Source of the DNA: an uncultured Oscillibacter sp.
Lineage (GTDB): Bacteria; Bacillota; Clostridia; Oscillospirales; Oscillospiraceae
NCBI GenBank assembly: GCA_934574045.1
Contig: CAKTMK010000015.1
Span: 1-49,379 of the forward strand
DNA length: 49,379 bases
Reading direction: 5' to 3'
Part shown: one piece after another, positions 9,728-17,890 of the stretch
Layout: the number at the start of each line of letters is the position of its first letter
Position numbering within the stretch: the stretch's first letter is position 1
Notes under the pieces: model-generated
Database searches by the model: none
What the model saw: the letters and a program-made list of their open reading frames with translations, nothing else
What the model was told of the DNA's origin: nothing
Made by a program: the position numbers and the translations under genes

Positions 9728-11209
9728 TTAACGCTTGGCGCTCAGAGGAGCGTTTGCCGCTCTGCGGCGGGCAAACATGACAACGACGACCAGATACGCC
9801 ACGGCAAACGCGGCGCCCGCGCCATAGGAAACGCCCCAGGGCAGGTTGAAACCGATCTTGGCGTTGCACAGATAAGTAAAGGTGACGAACGCATAGAACA
9901 CGGCGGGAATCAGGGGGATCCAGACCCACTGTCCTTTCTTGTTCTCAAACAGCCACACGCTGATCGCGGCGAACGCGAACAGGGACAGCGTCTGGTTGGA
10001 CCACGCGAAGTAGCGCCACAGGGTGTTGAAGCCGGAGGGGCTCATCTTGGCGAACACCAGAATGACGGCCACCAGCGCGAAGATGACGGCGGACAGGCCC
10101 ATGCGCTTGGCGCCGGAGCTTTGGTCGATGTGGAAAGAGTCCGCCACGGTCAGACGCAGCGCGCGCAGCGCCGTGTCGCCGGAGGTGATGGGCAGGACGA
10201 TGACGCCCAGCAGAGCGATGATGCCGCCCACGCTGCCCAGCAGATCGCGGGAGATGATGCCGATGGTGTCGGTGGCCAGAGAGGGGTTGCCCTCCTGCAG
10301 GCCCAGAGCATAGACGCCCATGGCGCCAGCGGCCCAGACCATGGCGATGAAGCCCTCGAGGACCATCATGTTATAGAAGGTGTTGCGGCCTTCCTTCTCG
10401 CTGCCCACGGTACGGGAAACGATAGCGGTCTGAGTGGAATGGAAGCCGGAGAGGATGCCGCAGGCCACGGTGATGAAGAAGATGGGGATGAAGTGGTTCT
10501 CGCCGAAGTAATCGCCGAAGGCGTAGTTGGCGGTGTTCCAGGTATCCCACAGGTTCACCAGCGGATAGCCCTTGATGAAGATGCCGGCGAACACGCCCAC
10601 CGCGGAGAACAGCAGGATCGCGCCGAAGATGGGATAGATCTTGCCGATGATCTTATCGATGGGGAACACGGTGGCGATCAGGTAGTAGGCGAAGATCACA
10701 CCGTAAATGACCCAGGTGGAAACGGAGGTCGCCGCGCCGTCAAAGCCGAAGACCTGCTTGGCGGCGATGTCGCCGGGGGTGTAGATGAACACGGCGCCGA
10801 CCAGCAGCAGCAGCAGGCAGCAGAACACCTGATAGACCAAGTACACGCCCTTGGTGGTGTACTTGCGGATCATGTCGGGCATCTGGGTGCCGCCGTCGCG
10901 CAGGCAGATCATGCCGGAGAAATAGTCGTGCATGGCGCCGCCGATGATGTTGCCGATAGGGATGGTGATAAACGCGATCGGCCCGAACAGGATGCCCTGG
11001 ATCGGCCCGATGATGGGGCCGGTGCCCGCAATGTTCAGGAGGTTGATGAGGCAGTTCTTCCACTGCTTCATGGGGACGTAGTCAACGCCGTCCTGCTTGG
11101 AATACGCGGGCGTTTCACGCCCGTCTGGCCCGAAGATCTTTTCGCAGAACCGTCCGTAGACAGCCGCTCCCCCAAAAAGGATCACGAGTCCAATGAGAAA
11201 GGTTGCCAT
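9728..11209 (-). CDS. cstA: CstA family carbon-starvation transporter
   Basis: This roughly 493-residue polytopic membrane protein belongs to the CstA/BtsT family, whose characterised members import pyruvate or peptides, often in response to carbon limitation. It contains the family core CLINLLNIAGTGPIIGPIQGILFGP and GNIIGGAMHDYFSGM near the N-terminus, GFHSTQTAIVSRTVGSEKEGR in the centre and ITSGDTALRALRLTVAD further on. It is shorter than E. coli CstA (701 residues), as is common in Clostridia. I chose the ATG at 11209 (MATFLIGLVILFGG), which puts an AAGGAG 13 bases upstream; the spacing is long. It lies downstream of a KdpDE-like two-component pair on the same strand, separated by terminators. 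Promoter and repeat elements lie at 11258-11311. Confidence 0.9.
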   Translation of the reverse strand: MATFLIGLVILFGGAAVYGRFCEKIFGPDGRETPAYSKQDGVDYVPMKQWKNCLINLLNIAGTGPIIGPIQGILFGPIAFITIPIGNIIGGAMHDYFSGMICLRDGGTQMPDMIRKYTTKGVYLVYQVFCCLLLLLVGAVFIYTPGDIAAKQVFGFDGAATSVSTWVIYGVIFAYYLIATVFPIDKIIGKIYPIFGAILLFSAVGVFAGIFIKGYPLVNLWDTWNTANYAFGDYFGENHFIPIFFITVACGILSGFHSTQTAIVSRTVGSEKEGRNTFYNMMVLEGFIAMVWAAGAMGVYALGLQEGNPSLATDTIGIISRDLLGSVGGIIALLGVIVLPITSGDTALRALRLTVADSFHIDQSSGAKRMGLSAVIFALVAVILVFAKMSPSGFNTLWRYFAWSNQTLSLFAFAAISVWLFENKKGQWVWIPLIPAVFYAFVTFTYLCNAKIGFNLPWGVSYGAGAAFAVAYLVVVVMFARRRAANAPLSAKR

Positions 11210-11251
11210 AGATTCACACACACTCCTTTTTTCCGCTTTCGCGGCCTCTAT

Positions 11252-11311
11252 GTACAAATCATAGCAGGTCTGTACGAAATTATGCGTTCAGAAAGTACAG
11301 CTTTCATACAG
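11252..11311 (-). promoter_or_regulatory. cstA upstream region: extended -10 promoter and spaced GTAC repeats
   Basis: On the minus strand TATGAT (11263-11258) is preceded by TGC, an extended -10 element; no good -35 is present. Upstream lies CTGTAC (11270-11275) inverted against GTACAG (11295-11300) with 19 bases between them, plus further GTACA (11252) and ATACAG (11306) copies. Such spacing suits an activator-dependent promoter. The binding protein is unknown. Confidence 0.45.
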
Positions 11312-11370
11312 ATATTGTTAAAGATAAGACGATGACCGTCAAATCTGTTCTATCGCCCGCCGGACGCGGG

Positions 11371-11408
11371 AAAAAGGAGCGGCCCGCCCCGCGGACCGCT
11401 CCTTTTTT
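11371..11408 (-). terminator. Bidirectional intrinsic terminator below the two-component operon
   Basis: GGAGCGG (11376-11382) pairs with CCGCTCC (11396-11402), flanked by A5 and T6 runs, so it can stop transcription from either side. It separates the kdpE-like gene from cstA. Confidence 0.8.
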
Positions 11409-11424
11409 CATCCGATTTTATCCG

Positions 11425-11454
11425 ACGGTTTCCGCGCAGACGCGCGGAAACCGT
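11425..11454. repeat. Perfect 13-bp hairpin just after the kdpE-like stop codon
   Basis: ACGGTTTCCGCGC (11425-11437) is inverted at 11442-11454 with a 4-base loop. There is no T tract directly after it on the minus strand, so it may stabilise the 3' end in front of the terminator at 11371-11408. Confidence 0.6.
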
Positions 11455-11464
11455 CCGATCCTGT

Positions 11465-12172
11465 TCATTCGCCCTCGGCCAGACGGTAGCCCACGCCCAC
11501 CTCGGTGAACAGGTACTCCGGCTCCGCCGGGTTCTTCTCCACCTTGCGGCGGATGTTGGCCATGTTGACCCGGAGGATCTGATTGTCGTCGCCCGCCCGG
11601 GGACCCCACAGCTCCTTGATGATGAAATCGTAGGTCAGGACCTTGCCCGCGTACTTTCCCAGCAGGGCCACGATGCGGAACTCACTGAGCGTCAGCTTCA
11701 CGTTTTCGCCCCGGACCAGCACCTGATGCTTGTTGTAGTCGATGGTCAGCTCGCCCACCGTATACGTCCCCTGCCGGGCGATCTCGCTGTTGCCGGAGGT
11801 GGTGCGGGTGTGGCGGATGGCCGTGCGCACCCGGGCCAGCAGCTCCTCGGTGCCGAAGGGCTTGGTCAGATAGTCGTCCGCACCCAGATCCAGCGCGGCC
11901 ACCTTGTCCCGCTCGTGATCCCGGGCGGAGACCACCACCACCGGAAGGCTGGACCAGCTCCGCAGGCCCCGCAGGATCTCCAGTCCGTCCATATCCGGAA
12001 GCCCCAGATCCAGGATCACCAGATCGGGACAGTGGGACGAGATCATGGACTGGGCCTCCGCGCCCGTCCGGGCCTGAACGGCCTCGTAGCCGTTGTTGTC
12101 CAGAATGGTGGAAATAAAGCGGGAAATGCTCTTTTCGTCCTCCACCACCAGAATTTTCTCTCGAATGTTCAC
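11465..12172 (-). CDS. kdpE: KdpE-like OmpR-family response regulator
   Basis: This 235-residue response regulator has a receiver domain (about 5-120) with acidic pocket EDE at 11-13, phospho-acceptor D55 in LVILDLGLPDMDG and lysine in DYLTKPFG. An OmpR/PhoB winged-helix DNA-binding domain (about 135-232) ends in TEVGVGYRL. The sequence is closest to KdpE, which in other bacteria activates the high-affinity potassium ATPase. Translation starts at GTG and overlaps the kinase stop by four bases (GTGA), indicating coupling. No kdpFABC genes are in the window, so the target is unknown; cstA downstream is the nearest candidate. Two hairpins close the operon. Confidence 0.88.
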   Translation of the reverse strand: MNIREKILVVEDEKSISRFISTILDNNGYEAVQARTGAEAQSMISSHCPDLVILDLGLPDMDGLEILRGLRSWSSLPVVVVSARDHERDKVAALDLGADDYLTKPFGTEELLARVRTAIRHTRTTSGNSEIARQGTYTVGELTIDYNKHQVLVRGENVKLTLSEFRIVALLGKYAGKVLTYDFIIKELWGPRAGDDNQILRVNMANIRRKVEKNPAEPEYLFTEVGVGYRLAEGE

Positions 12173-13251
12173 TCGTCTTCCTCCTCTGACAGGGGCAGGC
12201 AGAAGGAAAATTCCGCGCCGCCGCCGGGTAGATTCTTCGCATCAATAAAACCGCCGTGCGCCCGCACGATGGTCGTGCATACCGTCAGTCCCAGACCCAT
12301 GTCCCGCTTTCCGTCGCCGGAGGCGGTCTCGCTGGATTTCAGGGTGCCGTCAAACAGGGAGCCGAGCTGCTCCGGGGGGATGCCGCAGCCGTTGTCGCGG
12401 ACGCAGAACCGGGCCAGCTTTCCGTCCCGCTGGACGGAGACCTCGATCCGGGTGGTGGTCTTTCCGTGGCGGACGGAGTTTTCCGTCAGGTTGGAGAGGA
12501 CCTGCTCGATGAGGATGGCGTCCATGGGCACCATCAAAAGCTCGTGAGGCACCTGCACCGACACCTCCACATCCGGGAAGCGCTTGCGGAACTTGCGCAT
12601 GGCCTCGCCCACGACCTCCTCCGCGGCCTCCTCCCGCTTGGTGATCTGCGCCCGGCCGTTTTCTCCGATCCGGGTGACCGACAGCAGGTTTTCCACGATC
12701 CGGATCAGCCACTGGGCCTCGTTGCGCACATCGTTGAGAAGCTCCTCCTGCTTCTGCCGGGAGATATTCGGATTTTCCAGAATGGCGGAGGTGGAGCCGA
12801 CGATGGATGTCAGCGGCGTGCGGATATCGTGGGACACGGAGCGCAGCAGGTTCGCCCGGGTCTTTTCCTTTTCATTCTCCGCCCGCAGCCGCTCCTGCTG
12901 CTTGATCTGGGTCGTCAGGGCGCTGGTCACCAGCGAAATGGCCAGAAAGGAGAGGAACGTCACCGGATAGCCGGAGATGGTGAAATTGATCTTGCCGTAA
13001 GGATATGTAAACGCGTAATTCACCGCGATCACGCCCACCACCGAGGCCACCAGTCCGAACAGGTAGCCGTCCGTCAGGCGGGAGATCAGCAGCACCGCCA
13101 GAACGAAAATGGGACAGGCAAAGCCGTCGTTGCTGCTGGAGGGACTCAGGAGCATACACACCATGGCGGCGCACAGCAGCGTCACCACACAGATGCCAAG
13201 GTCGCCCCAGCTGAACAGGAACCAGCGCTTCATACATTTTCCAGATCGCAC
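12169..13251 (-). CDS. KdpD-like sensor histidine kinase lacking the N-terminal KdpD/Usp domains
   Basis: This 360-residue sensor kinase has four transmembrane segments in residues about 17-113, matching the DUF4118 membrane domain of KdpD. A linker leads to the HisKA domain with H141 in SVSHDIRTPLTSIVGS. The ATPase domain has N-box NLTENSVRHG, G1 VRDNGCGIP and G2 GLGLTVCTTIVRAHGG. It lacks the roughly 400-residue cytoplasmic N-terminal region of classical KdpD (KdpD and universal-stress domains), so it may not sense potassium in the same way. I chose the GTG at 13251 because GGAGGAGG sits seven bases upstream; an in-frame ATG at 13233 has no such site. It is cotranscribed with the response regulator at 11465-12172. 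Confidence 0.86.
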   Translation of the reverse strand: MRSGKCMKRWFLFSWGDLGICVVTLLCAAMVCMLLSPSSSNDGFACPIFVLAVLLISRLTDGYLFGLVASVVGVIAVNYAFTYPYGKINFTISGYPVTFLSFLAISLVTSALTTQIKQQERLRAENEKEKTRANLLRSVSHDIRTPLTSIVGSTSAILENPNISRQKQEELLNDVRNEAQWLIRIVENLLSVTRIGENGRAQITKREEAAEEVVGEAMRKFRKRFPDVEVSVQVPHELLMVPMDAILIEQVLSNLTENSVRHGKTTTRIEVSVQRDGKLARFCVRDNGCGIPPEQLGSLFDGTLKSSETASGDGKRDMGLGLTVCTTIVRAHGGFIDAKNLPGGGAEFSFCLPLSEEEDE

Positions 13252-13609
13252 GCTTCATCCTCCTCCGGGCGTTTTCCCGCGGCCGCTGTGGTGTAGCCGG
13301 AGCGGCGGTGGTCATTATTATTATTATAGCATAGCGTCCGCTAAATTTCCGTTAATTTTTGTCGAATTTTCGCGGCAAATAAGGGAATTTCTGGAAAGCA
13401 CGCCTGTCGGAACGTATCAGCGTCAGGACGTGCGGGCCAATCTGGCGGTTTGGAGCCATGCGGAAGCGCCGCGGCCGGCCCATACCGCCGAAATGCCGGG
13501 AGCGGCGGCGGATAGGCTCCGCCGCCGCTCTGCCCGTTTCAGGAAACGGACGCACCGCCTCCGGTTTTCTGCATCTATCCGTATCTCAGGCCGCCCTGTC
13601 CGGCGCCGC
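13252..13609. other. Intergenic region between the kinase and the DtxR-like gene
   Basis: The left part holds the probable kinase promoter. The right part holds a perfect 12-bp hairpin (AGCGGCGGCGGA, 13501-13512, with 13518-13529) and next to it a smaller CCGTTT/AAACGG hairpin (about 13534-13549). Neither has a T tract, so they would be weak or factor-dependent termination signals for the DtxR-like gene. I see no gene here. Confidence 0.5.
13328..13355 (-). promoter_or_regulatory. Possible promoter of the KdpDE-like operon
   Basis: In an AT-rich stretch on the minus strand, TTAACG (13355-13350) and TATGCT (13333-13328) are 16 bases apart. An overlapping TATAAT occurs at 13328-13323 but lacks a -35 partner. 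Confidence 0.4.
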
Positions 13610-13954
13610 TCAGGCCGGGCGCTTTTCCTCCGGCAGGGAGCAGATTGCGGCGCAGGCCGCGTTCCACGCCTCGTCGTCCGACAGGGAAAATTCCTGCTGA
13701 AGCTGCGCGGCGTACCGCTCCAGCGGCGCGGACAGCCGCTTCGCCATCAGAAAGCCGGTGTCCGTCAGATAGATCTTCCCGTACCGGGCCTTCACGGCCA
13801 GCCCCTGCTCCATCAGGACCTCCAGCATCCGCACGACGGACGGCTTGCTCACCCCCAGCAGCCGCGCCACCTCCATGGACGGCAGGTCCGGCCGCTTCTG
13901 GGACAGGCGGTAAAGCGCCAGCAGGTATTTCAGATGTGTTTTCGTCAGTTCCAT
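13610..13954 (-). CDS. Short DtxR/MntR-like winged-helix regulator with degenerate metal site
   Basis: This 114-residue protein has a winged-helix domain in residues 4-70 (LLALYRLSQ; MEVARLLGVSKPSVVRMLEVLMEQGLA; the YGKIYLTDTG wing), the pattern of the DtxR/MntR iron- and manganese-dependent repressors. The following helix (residues 71-90) would be the dimer helix. Where family members carry metal-binding Glu-x-x-His residues, this one reads DDEAWNAACAAICSLPEE, with two cysteines and no histidine. It also ends about 25 residues before a normal MntR. It could be metal-independent, redox-sensitive or a MarR-like outlier. The ATG follows GGAGAGGGG. It is divergent from arcA and has a consensus promoter and a palindrome upstream. 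Confidence 0.72.
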   Translation of the reverse strand: MELTKTHLKYLLALYRLSQKRPDLPSMEVARLLGVSKPSVVRMLEVLMEQGLAVKARYGKIYLTDTGFLMAKRLSAPLERYAAQLQQEFSLSDDEAWNAACAAICSLPEEKRPA

Positions 13955-14000
13955 GGGTCCCCTCTCCTCAGTTCCATGCCGGACGCGGATCGCCTCTGGC

Positions 14001-14012
14001 GTTAGTGCTAAC
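14001..14012. promoter_or_regulatory. Palindromic candidate operator between the DtxR-like gene and arcA
   Basis: GTTAGTGCTAAC is a perfect inverted repeat (GTTAG-TG-CTAAC) set in TTAGTTAGCACTAAC on the minus strand, similar to DtxR-type operators. An AGTTAG half-site recurs in the spacer of the minus-strand promoter (near 14080-14085). Both fit autoregulation by the adjacent regulator, which is inference. Confidence 0.55.
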
Positions 14013-14067
14013 TAATTCCAAGTTGAAAAGAAAAGCCGTTTCCGGCCCCTTCGCATTGAACGCATTA

Positions 14068-14096
14068 AGTTTATCACGACTAACTGTCTCTGTCAA
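14068..14096 (-). promoter_or_regulatory. Sigma-A promoter of the DtxR-like regulator gene
   Basis: On the minus strand a perfect TTGACA (14096-14091) is followed after 17 bases by TAAACT (14073-14068). Transcription would begin near 14061, upstream of the palindrome at 14001-14012. Confidence 0.75.
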
Positions 14097-14197
14097 CGTC
14101 GATTTTCCGCTTTTCTCTCTCCGGCGCGCGTATGAAATCAGATTTTTCACAAACCATAGCCGGGAAAGCCTGCAAAGAACACAAGGAAAAGGAGTGC

Positions 14198-15427
14198 ATG
14201 AGATTGGAATCTGGGATCCATAACACCTCGGAGATCGGGCGGCTGCGCCGCGTGCTGCTGCACCGCCCTGGCGGCGAGCTGGAGAATCTGATGCCGGAAT
14301 ATCTGGAGCGGCTGCTGTTTGACGACATTCCCTATCTAAAGGAGGCGCAGGAGGAGCACGACGCCTTTGCCGACTGCCTGCGCCAGAGCGGCGTGGAGGT
14401 GGTCTATCTGACGGACCTGGTCCTCCAGTCCATCACGGACCGCTCCGTCCGGGACGAGCTGATCCGCCAGTTCACGGCGGAGGCCGGGATCGAGGACCCC
14501 CGCCTGCGGGACACTGTGGCGGAGCATCTGTCCGCCATGCCGGACCGGGAGATGGTCCAGACCATGATGGCCGGCATCCGGCGGCAGGATCTGCGCGCCG
14601 CGGGCGGACGGCTGGGCGACTATCTTGCGGCGGCGGGAGACGGGTATCCCTTCGCCGTGGACCCCATGCCGAACCTCTATTTCACCCGGGACCCCTTCGC
14701 CACCATCGGCACCGGCGTGTCCATCCACAAGATGCACACGCCCACCCGCAACCGGGAAACGCTGTTCGGGAAGTTCATTTTTGAGCACGACCCCGCCTAC
14801 CGCAATACGCCCCGCTGGTACGACCGGGGCGAGACCACCTCTCTGGAGGGCGGAGACATCCTCATCCTCTCGCCCAGCGTGCTGGCGGTGGGCATCTCCC
14901 AGCGGACGCAGGAGGACTCCATCGACCAGCTTGCCGAAACGGTGCTCTCCCAGAGCAAGACGTTCCGCAAGGTGCTGGCCTTCAACATTCCCAAAAGCCG
15001 TTCGTTCATGCATCTGGACACGGTGTTCACCATGGTGGACCGGGACAAGTTCACCGTCCATCCCAACATTCTCAGTCAGATCACCGTGTTCGTCATGGAG
15101 CTGGACGAAAACCGCAAGATGACCATCCGGCAGGAGGACGGGCGGCTGGAGGACATCCTCAAGGAGCATCTGGAGCTGGACCGCGTGACCCTGATCCCCT
15201 GCGGGCAGGGCAGCGAGATCGACGCCGCCCGCGAGCAGTGGAGCGACGGCAGCAACACGCTGGCCATCGCCCCCGGCGAGGTGGTGGTCTACTCCCGGAA
15301 CTACGTGACCAACCGCTCACTGGAGGAGGCCGGGATCAAGGTCCACACCATTCCCAGCGCCGAGCTGTCCCGCGGGCGGGGCGGCCCCCGGTGCATGTCC
15401 ATGCCCCTGTGGCGGGACGATCCCTGA
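14198..15427 (+). CDS. arcA: Arginine deiminase
   Basis: This 409-residue enzyme hydrolyses arginine to citrulline and ammonia, the first step of the arginine deiminase pathway. It shows the family signatures: EIGRLRRVLLHRPGGELENLMP at the N-terminus, NLYFTRDPFATIG near residue 158, the catalytic histidine segment HLDTVFTMVDRD near 270 and the nucleophile C399 in GRGGPRCMSMPL. The length matches the family. The start ATG at 14198 is preceded by AAAGGAG; an in-frame ATG at 14132 has no ribosome site. It leads the arcA-arcB-arcD run, and the 5' region is shared with a divergent DtxR-like regulator. No ArgR or CcpA site stood out by eye. Confidence 0.95.
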   Translation: MRLESGIHNTSEIGRLRRVLLHRPGGELENLMPEYLERLLFDDIPYLKEAQEEHDAFADCLRQSGVEVVYLTDLVLQSITDRSVRDELIRQFTAEAGIEDPRLRDTVAEHLSAMPDREMVQTMMAGIRRQDLRAAGGRLGDYLAAAGDGYPFAVDPMPNLYFTRDPFATIGTGVSIHKMHTPTRNRETLFGKFIFEHDPAYRNTPRWYDRGETTSLEGGDILILSPSVLAVGISQRTQEDSIDQLAETVLSQSKTFRKVLAFNIPKSRSFMHLDTVFTMVDRDKFTVHPNILSQITVFVMELDENRKMTIRQEDGRLEDILKEHLELDRVTLIPCGQGSEIDAAREQWSDGSNTLAIAPGEVVVYSRNYVTNRSLEEAGIKVHTIPSAELSRGRGGPRCMSMPLWRDDP

Positions 15428-15470
15428 CCCGCCGGGCGGACACAGATCATGAAAAAGGAGACAATGTGAT

Positions 15471-16472
15471 ATGGCAGTCAATTTGAAAGGCCGGAGCTTT
15501 CTGACCCTGATGGATCTCACGCCGGCGGAGATCCGATATCTTCTGGACCTGGGCCACGACCTGAAGGCGAAGCGCCGCGCGGGCGTCTGTGGTCACGCGC
15601 TGGAGGGCAAGCACATCGTGCTGCTGTTTGAAAAGACCTCCACCCGCACCCGCTGCTCCTTCGAGGTGGCGGCCACGCAGGAGGGTGCCCACGTGACGTT
15701 TCTGGACGCGGGCAGCTCCCAGATGGGCAAAAAGGAGTCTCTGGAGGACTCCGCCAAGGTGCTGGGCCGGTTCTTCGACGGCATCGAGTACCGGGGCTAC
15801 GACCAGTCCGCCGTGGAGGGTCTGGCCCGCTGGGCGGGCGTGCCCGTGTGGAACGGCCTGACCGACGCGGACCACCCCACCCAGATTCTGGCGGACATGA
15901 TGACCATTGAAGAGCACTGCGCCAAGCCCCTGAACAAGGTGAAGGTGGTCTTCCCCGGCGACGTGCGCAACAATATGTCCCGGGCGTGGATGATCGGCGC
16001 GGCCAAGATGGGGATGCACTACGTGGCCCTCGGCCCCGAGTCCATGGCCAGGGAGCTGGACGGCGCGTTTTTGAAGGAGGTCTTTGCCGTGGCCCGGGAA
16101 AACGGCGGCCTTATCGAGATCACCGATCAGGCGGACGACGCCCTGAAGGACGCGGATGTGGTCTACGGCGACATCTGGGCCTCCATGGGCGAGGAGGCGC
16201 TGATCCCCGACCGGGCCAAGCTGCTGGCGCCCTACCGCGTGACGGAGGAGACGCTGGAGCGGACCGGCAATCCGGAGGTGCTGTATATGCACTGCCTGCC
16301 CTCGTTCCACGACTATGAGACCACGGTGGCGGCCCAGTGGCACGAAAAGGGCGTGGACATCCGGGAGGTCAGCGACGAGGTGTTCCGCGGGCGGCACAGC
16401 GTGGTCTTTGACGAGGCGGAAAACCGGATGCACTCCATCAAGGCCGTTCTGGTGGCCACCATCGGGCGGTAA
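15471..16472 (+). CDS. arcB: Ornithine carbamoyltransferase (catabolic context)
   Basis: This 333-residue enzyme interconverts citrulline plus phosphate with ornithine plus carbamoyl phosphate. The carbamoyl-phosphate motif STRTR is at residues 57-61, the DHPTQILADMMT segment is near 140 and the HCLP ornithine loop near 274. Biosynthetic ArgF and catabolic ArcB cannot be separated reliably by motif; the position 44 bp after arcA and 14 bp before an arcD-like carrier argues for the catabolic role. AAAGGAGACA lies before the ATG. The carbamoyl phosphate would need carbamate kinase to yield ATP, and that gene is not here. Confidence 0.94.
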   Translation: MAVNLKGRSFLTLMDLTPAEIRYLLDLGHDLKAKRRAGVCGHALEGKHIVLLFEKTSTRTRCSFEVAATQEGAHVTFLDAGSSQMGKKESLEDSAKVLGRFFDGIEYRGYDQSAVEGLARWAGVPVWNGLTDADHPTQILADMMTIEEHCAKPLNKVKVVFPGDVRNNMSRAWMIGAAKMGMHYVALGPESMARELDGAFLKEVFAVARENGGLIEITDQADDALKDADVVYGDIWASMGEEALIPDRAKLLAPYRVTEETLERTGNPEVLYMHCLPSFHDYETTVAAQWHEKGVDIREVSDEVFRGRHSVVFDEAENRMHSIKAVLVATIGR

Positions 16473-16485
16473 GGAGGGGTTCCCT

Positions 16486-17871
16486 TTGGCCAAGCGCAAA
16501 TTCAAAATGCCCACCGCCTACACCATCCTGTTCCTGCTCATCATTCTGGTGGCGGCGTCCACGTGGTTCATCCCCGCCGGGAGCTATGACTACGCCGACG
16601 GCGTTCCCGTCTCCGGGACGTATCACGCCGCCGCCGCCAATCCCCAGGGCGTTGGGGACGTTCTGCTGGCGTCGTTCCGTGGGTTTTACGACGCGGTGGA
16701 CGTCTGCGTGTTCATCCTGACCGTGGGCGGCTTTCTCAGCGTGGTCATGAAGACCGGTGCGGTGGACGCAGGCATTTCCAACATCATCCGCCGCCTGAAC
16801 GGGCAGGAAAAGTGGCTCATTCCCATTCTCATGCTGTTTTTCGGGCTGGGCGGGACGACCTACGGCATGTGGGAGGAGACGATGGCCTTTTTCCCGCTGC
16901 TGATCCCCGTGTTTCTGGCCGCGGGCTACGACGCGGTGGTGGGCATCGCGGTGATCCTGCTGGGCGCGGGAGCAGGCGTGATCTGCTCCACCGTCAACCC
17001 CTTTGCCACCGGCATCGCCGCGGGCTTTGCGGGCGTTTCGCTGGGAGAGGGCATTTTGCTGCGCATCCTCCAGTGGATCGTGTTTGAATCCGCCGCCATC
17101 TGGTTCGTCATGGCCTACGCGGCCCGGGTCAAGCGGGACCCCTCCGCGTCGGTGGTGGGCGTGGGCGCGGGAAAGCTGCACGTCAGTGCCGCGGAGACCA
17201 CGCCCCTGACCGGGCGGCGCAAGCTCATCCTCGTCATCTTCGCCGTCACCTTCCTCGTGATGATCTACGGCGTGATCCCTTTTGACGAGATGGGCCTGCC
17301 CCTGCCCGTGCTGGGCTGGTGGTTCCCGGAGCTGAGCGCGCTGTTTCTGGTGGGCGGCGTTCTGGTGGGCCTTGCGGACCGGATGGACGAAGCGGACATC
17401 GCCGAGACCTTTGTGGCCGGGTGCGCCGACCTTCTGGGCGTGGCGTTCATCATCGGCATCTCCCGGGGCATCACCGTTCTGATGAACAGCGGCTCCATCA
17501 CGGACACCGTCCTCCACTGGGGCGAGAGCGCCCTCTCCGGCGCCGGGTCCGTGGCGTTCACGCTGCTGGTCTATCTCATCTACCTGCCCCTCTCCGTGCT
17601 GATCCCCTCCTCCTCCGGCCTTGCCACGCTGTCCGTCCCCATCCTCGCGCCGCTGGCGGGCTTTGCCGGGGTGGGCGGCGAGCTGGTGGTCACGGCGTTC
17701 CAGTCCGCCTCCGGCCTTGTCAACATCGTCACGCCCACGGCGGGCGTGGTGATGGGCGCGCTGGCGCTGGGCCACGTGCCCTATGACCGGTGGTTCAAAT
17801 TCGTCTGGAAGCTGATCGTCTACTTCCTGCTGCTGACGCTGGTGTTTCTGACCGTCGGCGTCTTTCTGTGA
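16486..17871 (+). CDS. arcD: YfcC/ArcD-like carrier, probable arginine:ornithine antiporter
   Basis: This protein of about 461 residues has some 11-12 hydrophobic segments and belongs to the YfcC/DcuC-type C4-dicarboxylate carrier superfamily. Recognisable features are the start PTAYTILFLLIILVAASTWFIPAGSYDY, GMWEETMAFFPLLIPVFLAAGYD and the C-terminal PSSSGLATLSVPILAPLAGFAGV. In several Firmicutes such carriers exchange arginine for ornithine and are encoded in arc operons. Its place 14 bp after arcB supports that, but substrate is inferred. The start is a TTG at 16486, six bases after AAGGAGGGG; no ATG is well placed until codon 8. A strong terminator follows the stop. Confidence 0.85.
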   Translation: MAKRKFKMPTAYTILFLLIILVAASTWFIPAGSYDYADGVPVSGTYHAAAANPQGVGDVLLASFRGFYDAVDVCVFILTVGGFLSVVMKTGAVDAGISNIIRRLNGQEKWLIPILMLFFGLGGTTYGMWEETMAFFPLLIPVFLAAGYDAVVGIAVILLGAGAGVICSTVNPFATGIAAGFAGVSLGEGILLRILQWIVFESAAIWFVMAYAARVKRDPSASVVGVGAGKLHVSAAETTPLTGRRKLILVIFAVTFLVMIYGVIPFDEMGLPLPVLGWWFPELSALFLVGGVLVGLADRMDEADIAETFVAGCADLLGVAFIIGISRGITVLMNSGSITDTVLHWGESALSGAGSVAFTLLVYLIYLPLSVLIPSSSGLATLSVPILAPLAGFAGVGGELVVTAFQSASGLVNIVTPTAGVVMGALALGHVPYDRWFKFVWKLIVYFLLLTLVFLTVGVFL

Positions 17872-17890
17872 GCGGCGCGGAATATGCGTC

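Noticed and set aside
9659..11335. A 558-codon open frame on the plus strand opposite cstA
   Set aside because: Its translation is rich in Gly, His, Glu and Asp with no fold, it crosses the cstA terminator, and cstA is unmistakable on the minus strand.
16315..16485. Longer arcD reading that starts inside arcB
   Set aside because: The extra part is an out-of-frame translation of arcB, and a ribosome site serves the TTG at 16486.
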